Below, piece by piece: positions 60,622 to 64,000 of a stretch of 64,000 nucleotides of DNA. The translations under genes and the position numbers were made by a program. Positions within the stretch are counted from its first letter, which is position 1, and every line of letters begins with the position of its first letter. The DNA is from CAYQLY01 sp964418605 (GTDB lineage: Bacteria > Bacteroidota > Bacteroidia > Cytophagales > Cyclobacteriaceae), in contig CAYQLY010000001.1 of NCBI GenBank assembly GCA_964418605.1, forward strand, positions 248,001 to 312,000. Reading direction: 5' to 3'. Under the pieces are notes generated by a model. The model ran no database searches, had not been told where the DNA came from, and saw only the letters and a list, made by a program, of their open reading frames with translations.

Positions 60622-61642
60622 AAATATATATTTTTGATTGAAGTTGGGTTATTAAATTCAAAACATGCTCTGGTGTAATAGAATGCATACAGGCGCACCT
60701 CTTTTTTTCTTTACAGGTTTTGCAGTAATTTCCTGATTCTAGAACAATCGCCTGTTTTCCAAGTGGGCTCCATCTGCCTGGATGTACAGGTCGGATGGAA
60801 GGATAAAGACCAATCGCCTGTTTTCCTAAAGCAGCAGCAATATGCAAAGGTCCAGTGCTTGCAGCTAATAGTCCATCGACTGCTTGAATAAGTTGAATAA
60901 GCTCTGATAGAGAAAGCTGGCCCATTGTATCATTGACATGAGGGAGTTGAAAGAGTTCAGGACATTCATCATTGAGAAGCTGACGTTCTGTGGCAGTACC
61001 TGTTAAAATAATCTGAAATTGATTAGGATCAAGCAGCTGAGCGAGTCGTAAATAAGAAGAAGCAGGCCACTCACGTGCACTTCGGTTGGATTTAGGATGA
61101 AAAATGAGATTATATTTTTTGCTGTTGGTATGAATTAAGATGGTTGAAGTATTATTTTGATTTTGTATTCCATAAAATGGAATGAATGCGTCTAATGGGA
61201 GAGACGTAGGAATACCTAAGGGTGCTAGCAGTTGGAGATTAAGTTGCGCTTCGTGTAGACTAGAATTTTTTCGTCCTATAGGAACAAGCCGATTGCAGGT
61301 CCACCAATGGTAGAGGCGATGGCTTGTGCCAATTCGGTTTTTTATTTTAGCTTTTTTTGCAATGCGTGCGATTCTTGATTGAGGAAATATATGAATGATG
61401 GTATCGATCTTTAACTCATGTAATTTTTTTTCAGAATCGCTGAGCTGTAGTTCATCCCAATTTAAAAAATGATCAATATGTTGTGATAACCGGATGATAG
61501 GTTCAGTGTATTTTTTTCCTAGAAAATAAATAGTTGAATCTGGGAAATACTGTTTAAGAATTCCAGCTAGCGGCAATGTAAGTACGACATCTCCGATATT
61601 ATCAGTACGACTTAAAAGGATACGATTAGGAGATAACCTCAT
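60620..61642 (-). CDS. Glycosyltransferase family 9 (LPS heptosyltransferase-like)
   Basis: 340 residues. N-terminal ILLSRTDNIGDVVLTLPLAG is the GT9 signature; the C-terminal half has GLLAASTGPLHIAAALGKQA and IGLYPSIRPVHPGRWSPLGK. GT9 enzymes add heptose (or another sugar) to LPS core. A Cys-rich insert near the end (CKTCKEKKRCACMHS) may bind metal; such inserts occur in some GT9 proteins. Its start overlaps the GT2 gene by 17 bases, coupling the two. Confidence 0.92.
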   Translation of the reverse strand: MRLSPNRILLSRTDNIGDVVLTLPLAGILKQYFPDSTIYFLGKKYTEPIIRLSQHIDHFLNWDELQLSDSEKKLHELKIDTIIHIFPQSRIARIAKKAKIKNRIGTSHRLYHWWTCNRLVPIGRKNSSLHEAQLNLQLLAPLGIPTSLPLDAFIPFYGIQNQNNTSTILIHTNSKKYNLIFHPKSNRSAREWPASSYLRLAQLLDPNQFQIILTGTATERQLLNDECPELFQLPHVNDTMGQLSLSELIQLIQAVDGLLAASTGPLHIAAALGKQAIGLYPSIRPVHPGRWSPLGKQAIVLESGNYCKTCKEKKRCACMHSITPEHVLNLITQLQSKIYI

Positions 61643-62414
61643 TATTTTTGTTTACTTTATTTTTTTGAAGTTCTCTCAGCTTAATGTATTTAATAAATGT
61701 AGCATAAGCTGATAATGCACAGATGAGAAAGCCGTAATAGCCATCTTTAAACCCGGAGTGAAGAATATAGTCTTTAAAAAATTTAGCACAAGGGCTGACT
61801 ATGATCTTAAGTAAGGTGCTTCTTTTTTTCTTTATAAAATCAGCCTGTGCTACCTGATCTGTGAAGAACTGTATTTTTTTAAGATGATCATTGATGGAAT
61901 AAAAACTGTAATGAAGGATATCACCGTGCAGCTGTATTTTTTTACTGTCCTTATCCATGATGAGTTCTTCATGAATAGTACCTTGCCAATAGCCTTTTGT
62001 TTTATTCCATAAGCGCATTTTACGATCGGGATACCATCCCGAATGGTGTATCCATTTGCCACAATAGTTGGTTAAACGGTTCATGATACATACATCTGCT
62101 GTAGGATTATGTTTAAATGTAGCTATTGAATGAGCGAGTTCCTGAGATAATGACTCATCTCCATCCAGAGACAATATATAATTGTGTTGAGCAAGTTGAT
62201 TGCCAGTATTTTTTTGTTCAGCAAATCCGCCTAGCCATGGTTGGTTTATGAATCGCACATTAGAATACCGTTTACAAATAGAAGCTGTTTGGTCTACTGA
62301 TCCAGAGTCTAAAACTACAATATCATCGGCGATGCCTTGAATAGAGTCCAGGCATCGTCCGATGTTTTTTTCTTCATTTAAGGTAATGATAACTACTGAA
62401 AGCTGAATCGACAT
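61626..62414 (-). CDS. Glycosyltransferase family 2 (WaaE/KdtX-like)
   Basis: 262 residues. GT-A fold: SVVIITLNEEKNIGRCLDSI, IVVLDSGSVDQTASI, catalytic/metal YILSLDGDESLS and WYPDRKMRLWNKTKGYW with GTIHEEL. This matches LPS-core beta-1,4-glucosyltransferases of the WaaE/KdtX type; the true donor is unknown. A C-terminal hydrophobic segment (YGFLICALSAYATFIKY) may associate with the membrane. Translationally coupled to the GT9 gene; starts 4 bases after the upstream gene ends. Confidence 0.9.
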   Translation of the reverse strand: MSIQLSVVIITLNEEKNIGRCLDSIQGIADDIVVLDSGSVDQTASICKRYSNVRFINQPWLGGFAEQKNTGNQLAQHNYILSLDGDESLSQELAHSIATFKHNPTADVCIMNRLTNYCGKWIHHSGWYPDRKMRLWNKTKGYWQGTIHEELIMDKDSKKIQLHGDILHYSFYSINDHLKKIQFFTDQVAQADFIKKKRSTLLKIIVSPCAKFFKDYILHSGFKDGYYGFLICALSAYATFIKYIKLRELQKNKVNKNNEVIS

Positions 62415-62418
62415 TATT

Positions 62419-63240
62419 TTATTTTGCCTTCAAAATAGCTTCTGTTGAAATTTTAGCATTGCTATTTTTATCCCATAAAATTGTTTTCCATATATAGCTT
62501 TCTCCCGATTTTATAGAATTATTTCCGCTCAGATGCATATTGAGATTTTTGACATCTTCAGGATTGATACCATCGGCTGAAAAGAGATCATCCTGTTTGA
62601 GTATAATATTCCCTTTTGAATCTGTGAATAAGAGTGACCAGCCCAGGTTTATTTTATTGTTTTTTACAGTAAATCCTGTTGCATCTTTAATAAATAAATA
62701 TATTTTTTTGCCTTTCTCGAACTCATTGGTTAGAAGTACACGTTGTCCATCTGTGTAATAAATAGTCGAAATAGTTATATTACCCTCTGTTTTATAATCA
62801 ATCTTAGTTCGATTAGCTTTTACTTTTAAATTTAGTTCACTTTTGATTTCACCTTTTCCTTCTTTATCCCAAAATCGGATCTTCCATACATAGGTCTCAT
62901 TTACCTGCATAGGATATCCAATGTTAAGATCGCTGTTGAGTGTACGTGCATCAGTTTGACTAACACCATCTTTGCTGTATCGCTCATAGGCATCTTGTAT
63001 ATATAGGATTTGATTTCCTTTTGAGTCGGTAAGTGCTATTTCGCATCCTGGAAAACAGTTATTATTTTTTAGAACAAATCCTTTCACGTCATTTAGTGTA
63101 ATGTATAAAGTTTCTCCAAATTCAACTTCATTAGAAGATAGCGGTTGATTATTTGTAGCTAAGGATAGCGAGAAAGAGTTGATTTCTAGGTTGTTAGATT
63201 CTATTTCTAAGCCTGTCTTGGCATCTTTTTGTTTTTTCAT
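62419..63240 (-). CDS. Unrecognised protein with two copies of a ~115-residue repeat (paralogue A)
   Basis: 273 residues, no signal peptide from the ATG at 63240. Two tandem beta-rich repeats, at about 35-140 and 155-270. Each runs 'E(F/V)..G..(I/L)(Y/F)(I/L)...(K/T)GF.(V/L)KNN', 'TDSKGN.IL', then '(W)K(I/T)..WDK...(A/G).I'. The first copy has a CFPGCEI pair that the second replaces with LGWSLLF. No known domain is recognised and function is unknown. A clear paralogue lies upstream (63325-64000), sharing the repeat and CFPGCEI. Only 4 bases separate its stop from the GT2 start, so it may be cotranscribed with the glycosyltransferases. Confidence 0.72.
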   Translation of the reverse strand: MKKQKDAKTGLEIESNNLEINSFSLSLATNNQPLSSNEVEFGETLYITLNDVKGFVLKNNNCFPGCEIALTDSKGNQILYIQDAYERYSKDGVSQTDARTLNSDLNIGYPMQVNETYVWKIRFWDKEGKGEIKSELNLKVKANRTKIDYKTEGNITISTIYYTDGQRVLLTNEFEKGKKIYLFIKDATGFTVKNNKINLGWSLLFTDSKGNIILKQDDLFSADGINPEDVKNLNMHLSGNNSIKSGESYIWKTILWDKNSNAKISTEAILKAK

Positions 63241-63324
63241 ATGTTTTGAATAAGATACTTTAAGTAAAAATATGACAGCAATATAGTGTATATTGAGATT
63301 TTTAAAGATTATCTCATTAGTTAA

Positions 63325-64000
63325 CTATTTGGCTTTTAATACTGTTTTTGTAGAAATTTTATTTTTTCCTTTCTTATCCCACAATGTACTTGTCCAAGTA
63401 TACATCTCGCCTGCTTTCATAGGATTCCCTGTATTTATATAAATATTTACATTACTCATTTTTTCAACTTCTATTCCGGAAGCATAGTCAGAGAAGGCAT
63501 CTTTATAGTCAAGAATAACAGTTCCTTTTGAATCTGTAAGAACCATAGACCAGCCTGGGTATACCTTATTGTTTTCAACAGTAAATCCTTTTAGACCGGT
63601 AATGTATAGATTTATTTTCTTTCCAAGTTCGAATTCATTTTTTCGAAGCACTTTATTTTCAGATACTAAATAGAGGTTTCGATAGCTAACAGGGCCAGTT
63701 GTTTGTTGTGTGATTTTACTTTGATTGGGTTTAATTTTTACCTTCATCATTGCTGCGATTTCGCCATTATTTTGTTTATCCCAAAATCGGATTTTCCATA
63801 AATAGGTTTCACCTGCCTTCATAGGATCGCCTACTGTAAGATCACTACTTAGTATACTTCCATCTTGTTTGCTTACACCTTCGCTGTATCTTTCGTAAGC
63901 ATCTTGTACATATAATACTTCTTTTCCGTTCAAGTCAGTCACCTTTATTTCGCATCCTGGAAAACATTTTCCATCTTTTATGGTGTATCCTGAAACGTCT
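63325..64000 (-). CDS. Unrecognised repeat protein, paralogue B (5' truncated at the right edge)
   Basis: The frame remains open to the window edge, so at least 224 residues are visible and the true start is outside; a GTG at 63942 is internal. It aligns throughout with paralogue A: GKCFPGCEIKVTD, VLYVQDAYERYSEGVS, YLWKIRFWDKQNNGEI, then a second repeat KGFTVENNKVYPGWSMVLTD, YTWTSTLWDKKGKNKI and the same end LKAK. Expansion by tandem duplication is the simplest reading. Function unknown. Confidence 0.7.
   Translation of the reverse strand, partial: DVSGYTIKDGKCFPGCEIKVTDLNGKEVLYVQDAYERYSEGVSKQDGSILSSDLTVGDPMKAGETYLWKIRFWDKQNNGEIAAMMKVKIKPNQSKITQQTTGPVSYRNLYLVSENKVLRKNEFELGKKINLYITGLKGFTVENNKVYPGWSMVLTDSKGTVILDYKDAFSDYASGIEVEKMSNVNIYINTGNPMKAGEMYTWTSTLWDKKGKNKISTKTVLKAK

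Noticed and set aside
1..64000. CRISPR arrays, insertion sequences, prophage or integron
   Set aside because: No regularly spaced direct repeats, transposase, integrase or phage structural motifs were seen on either strand.

Overview
The window is AT-rich chromosomal DNA of a Bacteroidota bacterium; the order is unresolved, with Cytophagales or Chitinophagales most plausible. The evidence is Bacteroidota-typical gene families and arrangements (bamD-rpoZ-coaBC-DUF4835, rsfS-ftsH-LUD protein), a T9SS sorting domain, a TonB receptor with a carboxypeptidase-like N-terminal domain, and promoters of the form TTTG/TTG-N19..21-TAnnTTTG. It is mostly a densely packed housekeeping region. I see no insertion sequence, prophage, CRISPR array or rRNA. 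No gene-free gap exceeds 300 bases.

Layout. 1-10.2 kb: end of an alpha-2-macroglobulin gene, then acs, aroB, a lemA/DUF3137 pair, yicC, a conserved helical-repeat gene, secG and an OmpA-type lipoprotein. 10.2-14.1 kb: leftward operon of a membrane protein, a winged-helix regulator, a TonB receptor and a secreted TPR-like protein; its promoter overlaps a perfect 20-bp palindrome. 14.1-31.7 kb: outer-membrane protein, yidD, lgt, nadE, recQ, pfkA, two SGNH-hydrolase-like genes, DUF167, asnS, GT4, tyrS, icd, M42 peptidase, tRNA-Leu(GAG) and a 3-methyladenine glycosylase. 31.8-40.7 kb: a T9SS-tail-only protein, bamD-rpoZ-coaBC-DUF4835, a repeat lipoprotein, a MerC-like gene with a Zur-like operator on its promoter, an exported serpin and ftsW. 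40.7-59.7 kb: smc, a STAS protein, purA, DUF423, PLPBP, a GH3/LysE pair, lytic transglycosylase, propeller-like protein, lpxH, LUD protein, ftsH, rsfS, birA, ahcY and a YkgJ-family protein.

59.7-64 kb is the accessory part. Three short tandem genes (59743-59922, 60072-60299, 60384-60503) encode peptides sharing an LNK-[S/E]-T-[I/V]-S leader and a Gly-Gly site, followed by unrelated Cys/Ser/Thr-containing cores. They look like precursors of ribosomally made, modified peptides (Bacteroidota class I lanthipeptide type). Each has its own promoter-like element, and terminator hairpins follow the first and third; no modification enzyme or transporter is visible. Leftward genes follow: GT9 and GT2 glycosyltransferases, then two tandem paralogues of an unrecognised internally duplicated protein that runs off the right edge.

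The envelope is the main theme: BamD, Lgt, LpxH, YidD, SecG, OmpA, FtsW, lytic transglycosylase, LPS-type glycosyltransferases and two unrelated protease inhibitors (alpha-2-macroglobulin and serpin). All functional calls come from reading motifs and gene context; no database search was run.
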